A stretch of DNA of 64,000 bases, from positions 2,604,001-2,668,000 of the forward strand of contig NC_019751.1 in NCBI RefSeq assembly GCF_000317435.1, in the 5' to 3' direction. The notes beneath the pieces are model-generated. The model had not been told where the DNA came from, ran no database searches, and saw only the letters and a program-made list of their open reading frames with translations. Origin of the DNA: Calothrix sp. PCC 6303 (GTDB lineage Bacteria; Cyanobacteriota; Cyanobacteriia; Cyanobacteriales; Nostocaceae). The position numbers and the translations under genes are program-made. This document shows, piece after piece, positions 25,440-34,486 of the stretch. Position 1 is the first letter of the stretch; the number at the start of each line of letters is the position of its first letter.

Positions 25440-28400
25440 ATGGATAACAGTTCAAATCAGCCTAAAACAGATAGAACAGACATCAAAACGTTATTTTTCC
25501 CAGGAAATCCACGGTGGTCTAGCAATACCATTACCTACAATTTCATGCCGTTTATACCGGGGATATACATCGCAGGAGCGCCAATTGATGCGTTTCTTGA
25601 TGGTGGAATTCCTGACCCAGTGAGTTTTAAACCTTTTGATGCCAAGCAAAAGGCTGCTGCACAAGAAGCACTCGACTTATGGGCTGAATTTGCAGATATT
25701 CGATTTGTTCAGAAACCTGATACATTGATAGGATTTGACATACCGGGTCTTGATAAATTCCTTGATTTAGGTATTTTGAAACCCATCTTAGAAGCTACTG
25801 GAAAATTTGGTGATTTTGTTGAAAAGTATTCCAGATTCGTTGGGGGTGTAATAGGCGCACCTCTAGTTAATGGTGCAGATATTCGCTTTGGTACAGCCAA
25901 TATCACTGGTTCTGGAGGTGCAGTGCCACCATACGGAGACTCTCTAACTCAGCAGAACGCAATTAGAGACAAAATAGTTGGCTTTGTTGATGACTACCTA
26001 AAAAGTATTACTGACCTTATTCCAATAGGCTTCTCTGTTCCAAACATCCCAGTAATTTCGCTCAACTTGGATATTTCGGATTTCGATCCTACGAAGCGCG
26101 GTTCTATTACCAACCCATCAAATCTTGACCCTACAAAACCTGGTTCTATAACTAATCCATTTAATTTACCAAATCCCCTTCCTAAATTTGAGCTACCCAA
26201 AGCATCAGATTTAGTGCGCCAATTGCCTGACATTAAAATCTTACCCTTTGGGGATTTGTGGTTGAACAAGAATTTCGAGCCTGTACAGTCCTCAAATATA
26301 GGCATAAACGGGGGCTTCGGTTTCTACACAGTGATGCATGAGATCGGACATGCATTAGGACTAAAACATCCTGGAAACTATGACGCTGGTGGAAGTCCTA
26401 GCCCTAGCCCATACTTAAATAAGGATCGAGATTCTGTTTTGTACAGCATCATGTCCTATGACTACTGGGAAGGAAACAACAGCAATCAGCGCAAAAGAGA
26501 TAGTTATCCTGAAACCCCCATGCTCTATGATATTGCTGCAATTCAAGCACTCTACGGTGCTAATTTCAAAACTCGTAGCGGCAATGATAATTACAAATGG
26601 GATGCAACCCGTCCTTTTATGGCAACTATTTGGGATGGCGGTGGTATTGACACCATTAATGCTTCAAATCAGGCAAATAAGTCTGAGATTAACTTAAATG
26701 CAGGTCAATTCAGTTCAATTGGTCTTACCAACACAACTACCTACACCCAAGATGGAAAAACGTTCCCTGACCCTCTAGAGAAATATAATCTAGGGATCGC
26801 CTTTGGAGTCACGATTGAAAATGCGATCGGTGGAGCTGGATCTGACATTTTAATTGGCAACCAAGTTAGTAACCGTCTTGATGGAGGTGCAAGCAATGAT
26901 ACTTTCATTGGTGGCGCAGGTGCTGACACCTTAATTGGTGGTACAGGTTTCGACACAGCTTCTTACAAAAGTTCTCCTAGCGGGGTCACCATTGATCTAG
27001 TGACTGGTCAAGGTTTTGGAGGAGATGCTACGGGCGATACATTGCAAAGTATTGAGAATTTAGATGGTTCAGAATTCAATGACGTTTTCATTAGTAATGC
27101 AGACTCCAATCAACTAGATGGACGTGGTGGAATTGATACAGTTTCGTATGTCAAATCAACATTAGGAGTTGAAGTCAATCTGAAGAAAGAAGAGGCCTCT
27201 GGGGGATTTGCAGATGCTGACAAGCTGAACAACATTGAAAATATTTTAGGCTCAGATTTTGGCGACACACTTACTGGAGATGACAAAGTCAATGTATTGA
27301 ACGGACGAGGCGGAAATGATATCCTCGACGGAGGTGCTGGAAAAGACACGCTGATTGGAGGCGCAGGTTTTGATATTGCATCTTACTCAACTTCTACTAC
27401 CGGAATTACAATTGATCTCTCAACTGGCACCGTATCTGGTGGCGATGCACAAGGTGATGTACTTATAGAAATTGAAGGCATCGGTGGCTCAGAATTTAGT
27501 GATACCCTGCTTGGAGACGAAAACGACAATACCTTCAGTGGACTTGGTGGCGATGATGTGCTACGTGGTCGAGGAGGGAACGATCAACTCAATGGCGGTG
27601 AAGGCAATGACATAATTGATGGGGGTGCAGACATTGATACTGCCCGCTACGACAGTTCTCCTAACAGTGTGATTGTCAATATCGAGGAATCTCAAAGCTA
27701 CAGCAATACAGCTTATCCGCTCGACCTCGAACCCACCTTCAACATCGCAGCAGGCACAGCCTTCGATGGTTTTGGCAATACCGATACTCTTCGTAATCTG
27801 GAAAACATCACAGGTTCTAACTACGATGATGTTTTAATTGGCAATGCCCTTCGCAATACCCTCAATGGTTTAGCTGGCAATGACCTGCTCATTGGCAATG
27901 GCGGCGATGACATCCTCGATGGTGGTGACGGCATTGATACCGTTAGCTACCGTCGCTCATTCAACAGTTCTAACATTGGCGTATCTGTTGACCTTTCCCA
28001 AAACTTCGCTTTCGATGGTATCAATGGACTCGACACCCTCAATAACATAGAAAACGTCATCGGTTCTCAGTTCGCCGATCGCCTCATCGGAGATAGCAAC
28101 GCTAACACAATTCTCGGTGGCGATGGCAACGATATTATTGAAGGCAAAGAAGGCAGCGATCGCCTCTTCGGTGAAAACGGCAATGATGAAATCTTTGGTG
28201 GTATTGGGAACGATTACCTCGTTGGTGGCACAGGTACAGGCTGGTTCTCTGATATCCTCGACGGTGGCACTGGTAACGACACCGCCTCTTACATCACTGC
28301 TACTTCCGGTGTTGCTGCTAGTTTAGCTGAAGGTACAGGTTGGCAAGGGGATGCAACAGGCGATAAATTCATCTCAATTGAAAACCTCGAAGGTTCATCC

Positions 28401-29585
28401 TACAACGACTTCCTCATTGGCGATAATAGCAACAACATCCTCACTGGTTTAGCAGGTAACGACACCCTCGAAGGTCGGGCTGGGGATGATACCTTGGATG
28501 GTGGCGCTGGAGAAGATACTCTCTGGGGCAGTGACGGTAACGACATCCTCCGAGGTGGTTCTGGAAAAGACACCTTGGTTGGCGACCTTGGTAACGATAC
28601 CCTCGAAGGTGGTTTAGGAGATGATTCCCTCGATGCTGGTCTTGGTGACGACACCCTCACAGATTTAGAAGGTAACAACACCTTCTACACAGGCGAAGGA
28701 AATAACTTCGTTACCGCAGGTTCCGGCAATGATGTCATCTATGCAGGCTCCGGTCATGACATTATCAACGCCGGAGATGGTCTAAACAAAATCTTTGCTG
28801 GGGAAGGCTTTAATCAAGTTACTTCTGGTTCTGGCGATGATATCATCTACGCAGGCTCCAGCCGTGACATCATTAACGCAGGCAATGGCAACAACCAAGT
28901 TTACGCCAGCGAAGGTCTAAATGATATCTTCACAGGCTTTGGAGATGACACCATTTATGCTGGCTCCAGTAACGATCTAATTAACGCAGGCAATGGTCGC
29001 AACCTAGTTTACGCCGCAGAAGGCAACAATTTGATTGGCACAGGTTCCGGTAACGATACCATTTATGCGGGTTCCGGCAGCGACTGGATATTTACAGGTG
29101 CAGGAGATGATGTCATTTATGCCGCAGAGGGTAACAACTTAATTGCAGCAGGCACTGGCGATAACTTGATTTATGGTGGTAGCGGTCGTGATTTATTTGC
29201 TCTTGTTGCTGGTGTTGGTTCAACCATAATTGACCAATTCCAAAACTACGATCGTCTCGGTCTCATCGGTGGTTTGAGCTTCGATCAACTATCAATCACC
29301 CAAAACCAGCAGGGTAATGAGTTTTCCACCCATATTAGTATTGCTTCCAGCGGAGATTTACTTGCTAGCCTCAAGTGGGTAGAAGCTAGTTCCATCACCC
29401 GCAACTCATTTGTTGACGCAGAAAGCTTAGGAATGTCAGTTTCAAATGGAGCCGCAGGTCGTAGTCTTCTCGCTGGGTTGATGACTTCTGGTGTTGAGAC
29501 GGGATTATCTGTTTCCTCAGTCCTTGATCTCCAGCAACAAGCGATCGGATCTGGTAGTCCTTTCTTAGCCAAAGGTATAGCCTAA
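25440..29585 (+). CDS. Serralysin-like RTX metalloprotease
   Basis: 1381 aa with no N-terminal signal peptide. A zinc-protease domain carries H300EIGHALGLKH310P, the HExxHxxGxxH motif, and a Met-turn SIM338SYDYW, both diagnostic of metzincins. An insert of about 150 residues precedes the motif. From about residue 450 to 1265 come many RTX calcium-binding nonapeptides (GGxGxDxLx type: GGAGADTLIGG, GGDGNDIIEG), later drifting to GSGNDTIYAGSG repeats. The C-terminal 110 residues resemble the secretion end of type I substrates. Likely exported by a type I system and folded by calcium. It sits as cargo between two blocks of transfer genes and ends at a strong terminator. Confidence 0.85.
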   Translation: MDNSSNQPKTDRTDIKTLFFPGNPRWSSNTITYNFMPFIPGIYIAGAPIDAFLDGGIPDPVSFKPFDAKQKAAAQEALDLWAEFADIRFVQKPDTLIGFDIPGLDKFLDLGILKPILEATGKFGDFVEKYSRFVGGVIGAPLVNGADIRFGTANITGSGGAVPPYGDSLTQQNAIRDKIVGFVDDYLKSITDLIPIGFSVPNIPVISLNLDISDFDPTKRGSITNPSNLDPTKPGSITNPFNLPNPLPKFELPKASDLVRQLPDIKILPFGDLWLNKNFEPVQSSNIGINGGFGFYTVMHEIGHALGLKHPGNYDAGGSPSPSPYLNKDRDSVLYSIMSYDYWEGNNSNQRKRDSYPETPMLYDIAAIQALYGANFKTRSGNDNYKWDATRPFMATIWDGGGIDTINASNQANKSEINLNAGQFSSIGLTNTTTYTQDGKTFPDPLEKYNLGIAFGVTIENAIGGAGSDILIGNQVSNRLDGGASNDTFIGGAGADTLIGGTGFDTASYKSSPSGVTIDLVTGQGFGGDATGDTLQSIENLDGSEFNDVFISNADSNQLDGRGGIDTVSYVKSTLGVEVNLKKEEASGGFADADKLNNIENILGSDFGDTLTGDDKVNVLNGRGGNDILDGGAGKDTLIGGAGFDIASYSTSTTGITIDLSTGTVSGGDAQGDVLIEIEGIGGSEFSDTLLGDENDNTFSGLGGDDVLRGRGGNDQLNGGEGNDIIDGGADIDTARYDSSPNSVIVNIEESQSYSNTAYPLDLEPTFNIAAGTAFDGFGNTDTLRNLENITGSNYDDVLIGNALRNTLNGLAGNDLLIGNGGDDILDGGDGIDTVSYRRSFNSSNIGVSVDLSQNFAFDGINGLDTLNNIENVIGSQFADRLIGDSNANTILGGDGNDIIEGKEGSDRLFGENGNDEIFGGIGNDYLVGGTGTGWFSDILDGGTGNDTASYITATSGVAASLAEGTGWQGDATGDKFISIENLEGSSYNDFLIGDNSNNILTGLAGNDTLEGRAGDDTLDGGAGEDTLWGSDGNDILRGGSGKDTLVGDLGNDTLEGGLGDDSLDAGLGDDTLTDLEGNNTFYTGEGNNFVTAGSGNDVIYAGSGHDIINAGDGLNKIFAGEGFNQVTSGSGDDIIYAGSSRDIINAGNGNNQVYASEGLNDIFTGFGDDTIYAGSSNDLINAGNGRNLVYAAEGNNLIGTGSGNDTIYAGSGSDWIFTGAGDDVIYAAEGNNLIAAGTGDNLIYGGSGRDLFALVAGVGSTIIDQFQNYDRLGLIGGLSFDQLSITQNQQGNEFSTHISIASSGDLLASLKWVEASSITRNSFVDAESLGMSVSNGAAGRSLLAGLMTSGVETGLSVSSVLDLQQQAIGSGSPFLAKGIA

Positions 29586-29609
29586 AAATCTCATAAATTA
29601 GCTACGATT

Positions 29610-29651
29610 CCTCGAACAGCCTATCTGTGATAAGCTGTTCGAGGATTTTTT
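29610..29651 (+). terminator. Strong intrinsic terminator after the RTX protease
   Basis: CCTCGAACAGC (29610-29620) pairs perfectly with GCTGTTCGAGG (29634-29644) around a 13-nt loop and is followed by ATTTTTTG. Confidence 0.9.
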
Positions 29652-29769
29652 GATATCGTCAGTACATTTATAATGTCAATCCCTCGAAATAGGCGATCGC
29701 GGTTTTCAAAAGATTTGACATTACATTTTTGTCTTAATATCCAAATATCCAATTGAGAAATAATTCAAA

Positions 29770-29786
29770 TTATCACTATTGTCATA
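29770..29786. promoter_or_regulatory. TATCACTAT-type operator motif before the 29.9-kb operon
   Basis: TTATCACTATTGTCATA lies about 82 bp upstream of the start at 29868. Its first 11 bases match the motif seen before the transfer, mobC, partition and polymerase-like genes. TTACGTCAATGG follows 8 bp later. Confidence 0.55.
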
Positions 29787-29867
29787 GGTCATCTTACGTC
29801 AATGGGAAAGCACAAAAATCAAGGTGAGTAACTGATAATCTTTCATAAAATCTCTCAATATTGATTT

Positions 29868-31019
29868 ATGAAAATTGGTCGATTTATCACCTTAAATTGT
29901 TTTTCTCTTTTCTTTGCCACCACTAGTCTTTACTCACCATTCCCAGCGCAAAGCCAAACCAATTTACCCACTCGCTTAATATCAAATGACGTGGGTAAAC
30001 AAATATTGCTACCTGACTGGCAGAGAATTTCATTTAGCCAAATGCCAACAATCCAAAAAAGTGGCTCAATCAAAATTAACGGATTTTCTCGCCAATGGAA
30101 CGCAGGAGACACACCAGATAAATACTTGACTTTAGGTGATATCGATGAAGCTCTAAAGCCTCAATTATTTAGTTTGAGCAACATTGCTAATATGATTAAT
30201 TCCCCCAATACCTCTACATTAGATAAATTCCCATTATTAGGAAAACAAAACCTCCAGCGATTAGCAGAAATTGTGCCAAATTTGGGAGAAACTACTACAG
30301 CCAAAATACCTGCGATCGCACTACTAATCAAATCAAAATATCCCCAGACAAATGCTAACACCTCACTCTCTAACTTACTATCCCAAAACCCAGAACTAGG
30401 TAAACTCAAACTCAATCAAATTAACCTATCATCCTATACAATTTCTGATATCCCCAACCTTGATGCAGTGCAGTTATCAAAGCTCGTAGGTTGGCAAAAT
30501 ACTCTAATTAAAGATATCCCAGGATTAAATGCTGTACCTCTAGCTTCCTTTCCCCTTCCCCTCACAGAATCAGGTAACACCTTTGCTCGAATTGATTTTA
30601 TTTGGGGTACAGCCGAAAAACGCCGCCAGCGAACAGTCTCCGGTTCCGATGTCGCTGGTTTTTCTGTCCCTTGCTCTGGACAAAAATGTCCTCATATCGA
30701 ACTTGACAACTTAGAAAATTCGGGACGCAATATTAGAGGAAAATTTGAAGGAAGTTCTTGGATTAGTGGTAAACATCAACAGGTGGAAGGTGGTTGGGGT
30801 TGTTTGAAATCGGTAAATGGAGGGAAAGAGCCAACAGGAAGATTGCCTTATGGAAGTGCTTTTAAAGTTGTGGTGATGGAACCCAATGAGAAAAACGATA
30901 CCGTTGACACTGCTTTATTCTTCCGCTTCAAAAATGCCTGTGGTGCAACACCATATTTTATCGGTCCTGTTCCATTTTTCAACTACAAAGTTAATTCGCC
31001 TATTTTTCTAGGGAATTAA
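29868..31019 (+). CDS. Exported protein of unknown function next to virD4
   Basis: 383 aa. Signal peptide with hydrophobic core (CFSLFFATTSLYSPFPAQSQ). The middle (about 80-230) is built of leucine-rich helical turns with recurring LxxIPxL-type phrases (ISDIPNLDAVQLSKLVGW, IKDIPGLNAVPLASFP), suggesting a degenerate repeat. The C-terminal part has two cysteine clusters (PCSGQKCPHIELDN and GGWGCLKSVNGG). No family is recognised. It opens the operon with the small membrane protein and the VirD4-like gene, so a periplasmic role in transfer is likely. Confidence 0.6.
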   Translation: MKIGRFITLNCFSLFFATTSLYSPFPAQSQTNLPTRLISNDVGKQILLPDWQRISFSQMPTIQKSGSIKINGFSRQWNAGDTPDKYLTLGDIDEALKPQLFSLSNIANMINSPNTSTLDKFPLLGKQNLQRLAEIVPNLGETTTAKIPAIALLIKSKYPQTNANTSLSNLLSQNPELGKLKLNQINLSSYTISDIPNLDAVQLSKLVGWQNTLIKDIPGLNAVPLASFPLPLTESGNTFARIDFIWGTAEKRRQRTVSGSDVAGFSVPCSGQKCPHIELDNLENSGRNIRGKFEGSSWISGKHQQVEGGWGCLKSVNGGKEPTGRLPYGSAFKVVVMEPNEKNDTVDTALFFRFKNACGATPYFIGPVPFFNYKVNSPIFLGN

Positions 31020-31045
31020 ACCATCAATATTAAACCAACTTTTTT

Positions 31046-31153
31046 ATGAAACCTGATTCCACTCCATCGATAAAATTTATCCGCTTTGTCGGTTACTTTA
31101 ATTTAGGTTTGGGAATTTTTATACTCATTACAACTCTACTCTTGAGCAGTTAA
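31046..31153 (+). CDS. Small single-span membrane protein, 35 aa
   Basis: An ATG-started ORF between the exported protein and virD4: about 16 mostly polar residues (MKPDSTPSIKFIRFVG), then a hydrophobic segment FNLGLGIFILITTLLLSS. Gaps of 26 bp on both sides place it in the operon. Size and topology resemble small T4SS subunits, but no family is recognised. Confidence 0.5.
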   Translation: MKPDSTPSIKFIRFVGYFNLGLGIFILITTLLLSS

Positions 31154-31179
31154 AAAATGATTCAAGAAAACCTCATAAA

Positions 31180-32991
31180 ATGAATCAACAATTTACATTC
31201 TCTTCAACGAATAGAAGCGTAACTGAACAAAAATCGAACGGGATAAAATCGAGCTTTGATATCAATGGATTATTTCAATACTTCGCTAATCCCGAAGGAT
31301 TGACAATGATAGGAGTTTTAGTATTTCTAATTTTATTAAGTCAATTTTCTGGTGCTAAAAAAGGTAAGATTTCCACAGGAAGGGTAGTGGGGAGAGGGGA
31401 AAAGCTTGCAGCAACCAATCTCGCTCTCAAACAAATACGCGATCGCAAACACAATAAAGTGACTTTTTGGTGTGGTTCTCCCAACTATTGGTTTCCTGGC
31501 AGATTCAAAAATACATGTGCAAGATTTCAAACCATGCTTGGAGCATCCCCCACAGTTTGGATTCCCCATGCTGAACGTTCTACCCTGGTTCTTGGCGCTC
31601 CTGGTTCTGGTAAAACTTTCGGAACAATCGATCGCATGGCTGAAAGTTGCATGGCACAGGAATTTCCCCTAATTGTCTACGACAAGAAAGGCGACCAAAT
31701 GAAACTGCTTGCACCCCTCGCAGCCAGATACGGCTACAAAGTGTGGATATTTGCACCGGGAGAACCATATAGTGAAGTCATAAATCCCCTGGATTTTATG
31801 GAGAATCAAGAAGATGCGGTGACAGCAGCACAAATTGCCCAGGTCATAAATGCCAATGCTGGTGGTAGTGGTAAAAGTGATGAATTTTTCTCCAAAGCAG
31901 CTGATTTATTAGCTAAAGCATTAATCCAACTTGCGAAGGGTAGCGACTGCCCAGATTTAGCGATGGTTTACTGCATTCAATCAACTGATGGCTTTATCAA
32001 CAAATTGCACGCAGCAGTGCAAGCAGGTAGAGTCTCTCGTTGGGTTGCAGCATCTTTCCAGCAATATCTCAAAGCCAAGGATAGCGAGAAAACCATCGCT
32101 TCGATTGACACAACCACGGTAGGGATATTTTCAGGATTTATGCAGCGATCGCTCCTCCCATCTTTCATCGGCAAAAGCACTATCCCCACCAAACTATCGG
32201 GAAAGCAAATCCTGATTTTCAAATTAGATGACCCCAGACGCGATGTTGTCGGACCATTACTTGCTGCTGCACTCCACATGACGATTGTCAGTAATTTATC
32301 CACTCCCAGAAAAGACCCATTGGGAATATTTATCGACGAATTACCGTCACTGTATCTCAAAGCTTTACCCCAGTGGATTAACGAATATAGAAGCAACGGT
32401 GCTTGTTTTGTTTTGGGTGTTCAGTCATTGGAACAGTTGGCTAACGCATACGGGGAGAATTTGAGTGTTGCGATCGCAAGTGCTTGTAGTACGAAAATTC
32501 TCTACAACCCAGCAAATTACTCAACAGCCGAAAAATTCTCCCAATCCTACGGACACAAGGAATTTATCGTTAAAAACAAATCCATCAGTGATTCAAAGGA
32601 AGGACGAACCGTTACTTGGACAGATAACCTGCAAACAATGCCAATTCTCACCGCAGATGAGATAATGCGCTTCCCCCAAGGAAAGTGTGTCATCACTAAC
32701 CCTGGTTATACATCAGGAAGCGAAGGTTCGATTCCTTACCCTGTCACCATTCCCATTCCCAAATCAGATGTCCGCCGAATCTCAACTAGTCAGGAACTTT
32801 GGGAAAATCAGATTTGTCCAAGGCTGATTATGCGTTCTCCTCAAATTCATCTTAGCCAGTTAGATGAATCAATTGACTTGAGGAGATATATTGCAGAACA
32901 ACTGTTGACAGTTGGAGAACAGGATTTATCTGTAGGTAAAAAAAGCGAAGAAATAGAATTAGTTAATCCAAATTCTGACCCTGCTTGGTAA
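31180..32991 (+). CDS. VirD4/TraG-type coupling protein
   Basis: 603 aa. An N-terminal membrane span (about 38-54), then the P-loop ATPase that brings the relaxase-DNA complex to the channel. Walker A G139APGSGKT146, KKGDQMKLLAPLAA and YKVWIFAPGEPYSEVINPLD are TraG/VirD4 signatures; Walker B is IFID386E387. GVQSLEQLANAYG matches the conserved glutamine motif. The start ATG 31180 is the one directly after the small ORF. The all-alpha domain lies near residues 205-300. With the relaxase at 35.6 kb it shows the element is conjugative and not only secretory. Confidence 0.9.
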   Translation: MNQQFTFSSTNRSVTEQKSNGIKSSFDINGLFQYFANPEGLTMIGVLVFLILLSQFSGAKKGKISTGRVVGRGEKLAATNLALKQIRDRKHNKVTFWCGSPNYWFPGRFKNTCARFQTMLGASPTVWIPHAERSTLVLGAPGSGKTFGTIDRMAESCMAQEFPLIVYDKKGDQMKLLAPLAARYGYKVWIFAPGEPYSEVINPLDFMENQEDAVTAAQIAQVINANAGGSGKSDEFFSKAADLLAKALIQLAKGSDCPDLAMVYCIQSTDGFINKLHAAVQAGRVSRWVAASFQQYLKAKDSEKTIASIDTTTVGIFSGFMQRSLLPSFIGKSTIPTKLSGKQILIFKLDDPRRDVVGPLLAAALHMTIVSNLSTPRKDPLGIFIDELPSLYLKALPQWINEYRSNGACFVLGVQSLEQLANAYGENLSVAIASACSTKILYNPANYSTAEKFSQSYGHKEFIVKNKSISDSKEGRTVTWTDNLQTMPILTADEIMRFPQGKCVITNPGYTSGSEGSIPYPVTIPIPKSDVRRISTSQELWENQICPRLIMRSPQIHLSQLDESIDLRRYIAEQLLTVGEQDLSVGKKSEEIELVNPNSDPAW

Positions 32992-33930
32992 ATTCAAATC
33001 TCTTTTTTACCGAAGAAAGGCAGAGGGCAGGAGGCAGAAGGAATAAAATACATTTCTTGCCTTCTGTCTTGAAAAGTTTTGTGGACGGTTTCCATCCCCA
33101 CAAACTTTTCGCTGCCACTTTCTTTTAAAACTCCTAAATTTATTTATGAAAAACAAATAAAAGATTTTTTTCGAGATACCTAGTACGAGAAAAAAAGGTG
33201 TCCTTGTTTGAAACCCCTAAATTTATTTATGGGGTTCCCCTTCTGCCCTCTGCCTTCTGCCTTCTCATTTGTTAATCATCATTAGTACAAAATTCCAGAT
33301 TATGCTTTATTGCCTGTTAAAATACAGTTAATAGACAGCAAGTAAGCAATTAATTCTAGTCATCGAAATATACGAAGTTTATAAATATTAATTTTTAGTA
33401 ATATCGCGTGTGTCACTTTCTCAACTAGCACAGTAGTTAATTTCGCTACACAAAATTGAATTCAGTTTTATTCTCAAACCTATATTTATTGAAAATAGTT
33501 ATCAGTATATAATTCTTTTTCTCTCCTAAAAAAATTTGTAGCTCCAGAAATTGTCTATTAATTGGTATTTTTAACTTTGGCAAATCTCAGACATATTGTC
33601 ATAGAAAATAATTTGATTTTTCTGTAAGTATAGAATTTAATACATTGAAAAAGATAGAAGTGTAAATTAACACATTTCAGATTGACAAAATTTGTATAAA
33701 TATAAACTGTTGTAATCAGTAGCCTATGAATGATCTGATTACTTGAATGTGTTCAAGTTGTTTTGATCGCTTATCATGGGTAGAAATATCTGGCAAATCT
33801 CGCCAAAGTTTGGCATCTATACCAAATTCGCTTTGCAATCAAAGTATTTTTTATCACGGTGCATCTGAAAATTTTGAATACTAAGCGGTAAAATCTCATA
33901 CGCAACTGATGGATGTTGTGATGCGAGATT
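32992..33930. other. Long non-coding stretch after virD4, with repeats
   Basis: Purine-rich blocks (33013-33040) and their complement (33240-33262); an inverted repeat GAAAAGTTTTGTGG/CCACAAACTTTTC (33071-33110); CTAAATTTATTTATG twice (about 33134 and 33217), the second inside an AACCCC...GGGGTT hairpin. The remaining roughly 600 bp is AT-rich without a visible gene; it may contain the promoter for the next genes. Confidence 0.55.
33052..33097 (-). repeat. Dispersed repeat, copy 1 (virD4 3' side)
   Basis: On the minus strand, GGATGG followed by GTCCACAAAACTTTTCAAGA and CAGAAGGCAAG. The same string with a few changes (GGATGGTTCCTGTCCACAAG, ATTTTTCAAAACAGAGGGCA) occurs in the opposite orientation at 37551-37597. 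Confidence 0.65.
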
Positions 33931-34020
33931 TTGTTGCAATTTAATCACTTTGTCCCTAAATTTGGAGGGCGTGATTTTCCATCATTCTCAATGATGCTGG
34001 ATTTGTCACGTCAAAGAAAA

Positions 34021-34398
34021 ATGACAAAAAATAATCCATTATTTTCTAAAGAATTTCCTCAAGATGAAGATATCATTATCGCCATTAAACGAATTAAATT
34101 GAGGCGCAAATTATTCAGAGTCATCGCTTACAAATTAGAAAATGGAGAGACTGCAATCACAACTCGTCAGATGGTAACTTCTGTGAAGAAACCACTTTAT
34201 ACTGCTCAAGAATATATCCGAAAGACGGATATTCAGGTGATAAAAGTCCAAATGCTGAATCGTTCTGTGACAGAGATGGTTTATACGTCAGTAGTTTTAG
34301 ATTTTTGGAAATCTTTGAATGAATCCGGCAAGGGTAATGCACTGACAATAATTGGTCAACAATACCTAGATGAATATTTGAATAATTCTTCTATGTAA
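34021..34398 (+). CDS. Hypothetical protein preceding the ParB-like gene
   Basis: About 125 aa from ATG 34021 (MTKNNPLFSKEFPQDED); in-frame codons continue back to TTG 33931, so the N-terminus is uncertain and no good ribosome binding site decides it. Basic, with IIIAIKRIKLRRKLFRVIAYK, an ITTRQMV segment and a C-terminal KSLNESGKGNALTIIGQQYLDEYL helix. It could be a small DNA-binding partner of ParB or the relaxosome, but no family is recognised. Confidence 0.5.
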   Translation: MTKNNPLFSKEFPQDEDIIIAIKRIKLRRKLFRVIAYKLENGETAITTRQMVTSVKKPLYTAQEYIRKTDIQVIKVQMLNRSVTEMVYTSVVLDFWKSLNESGKGNALTIIGQQYLDEYLNNSSM

Positions 34399-34486
34399 GC
34401 GAATTTATCAAGAATTTTAACAGCGAATATGCTCTTATTAATTCGCCGTTGCTAAAAAATGACAAATTAGGAGGAGTTATGAAGCC

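Noticed and set aside
25250-25447. 65-codon frame before the RTX protease
   Set aside because: AT-rich, no ribosome binding site, odd composition and overlap with the protease start; more likely leader DNA.
26741-28681. Minus-strand open frames rich in Pro/Ser opposite the RTX repeats
   Set aside because: They mirror the regular GGxGxD codons of the plus-strand protease and have no start signals or recognisable domains.
28700-29200. Regular repeats that could suggest a CRISPR array
   Set aside because: They are in-frame RTX nonapeptide codons with no constant-length spacers. No cas gene or repeat-spacer pattern occurs anywhere in the window.
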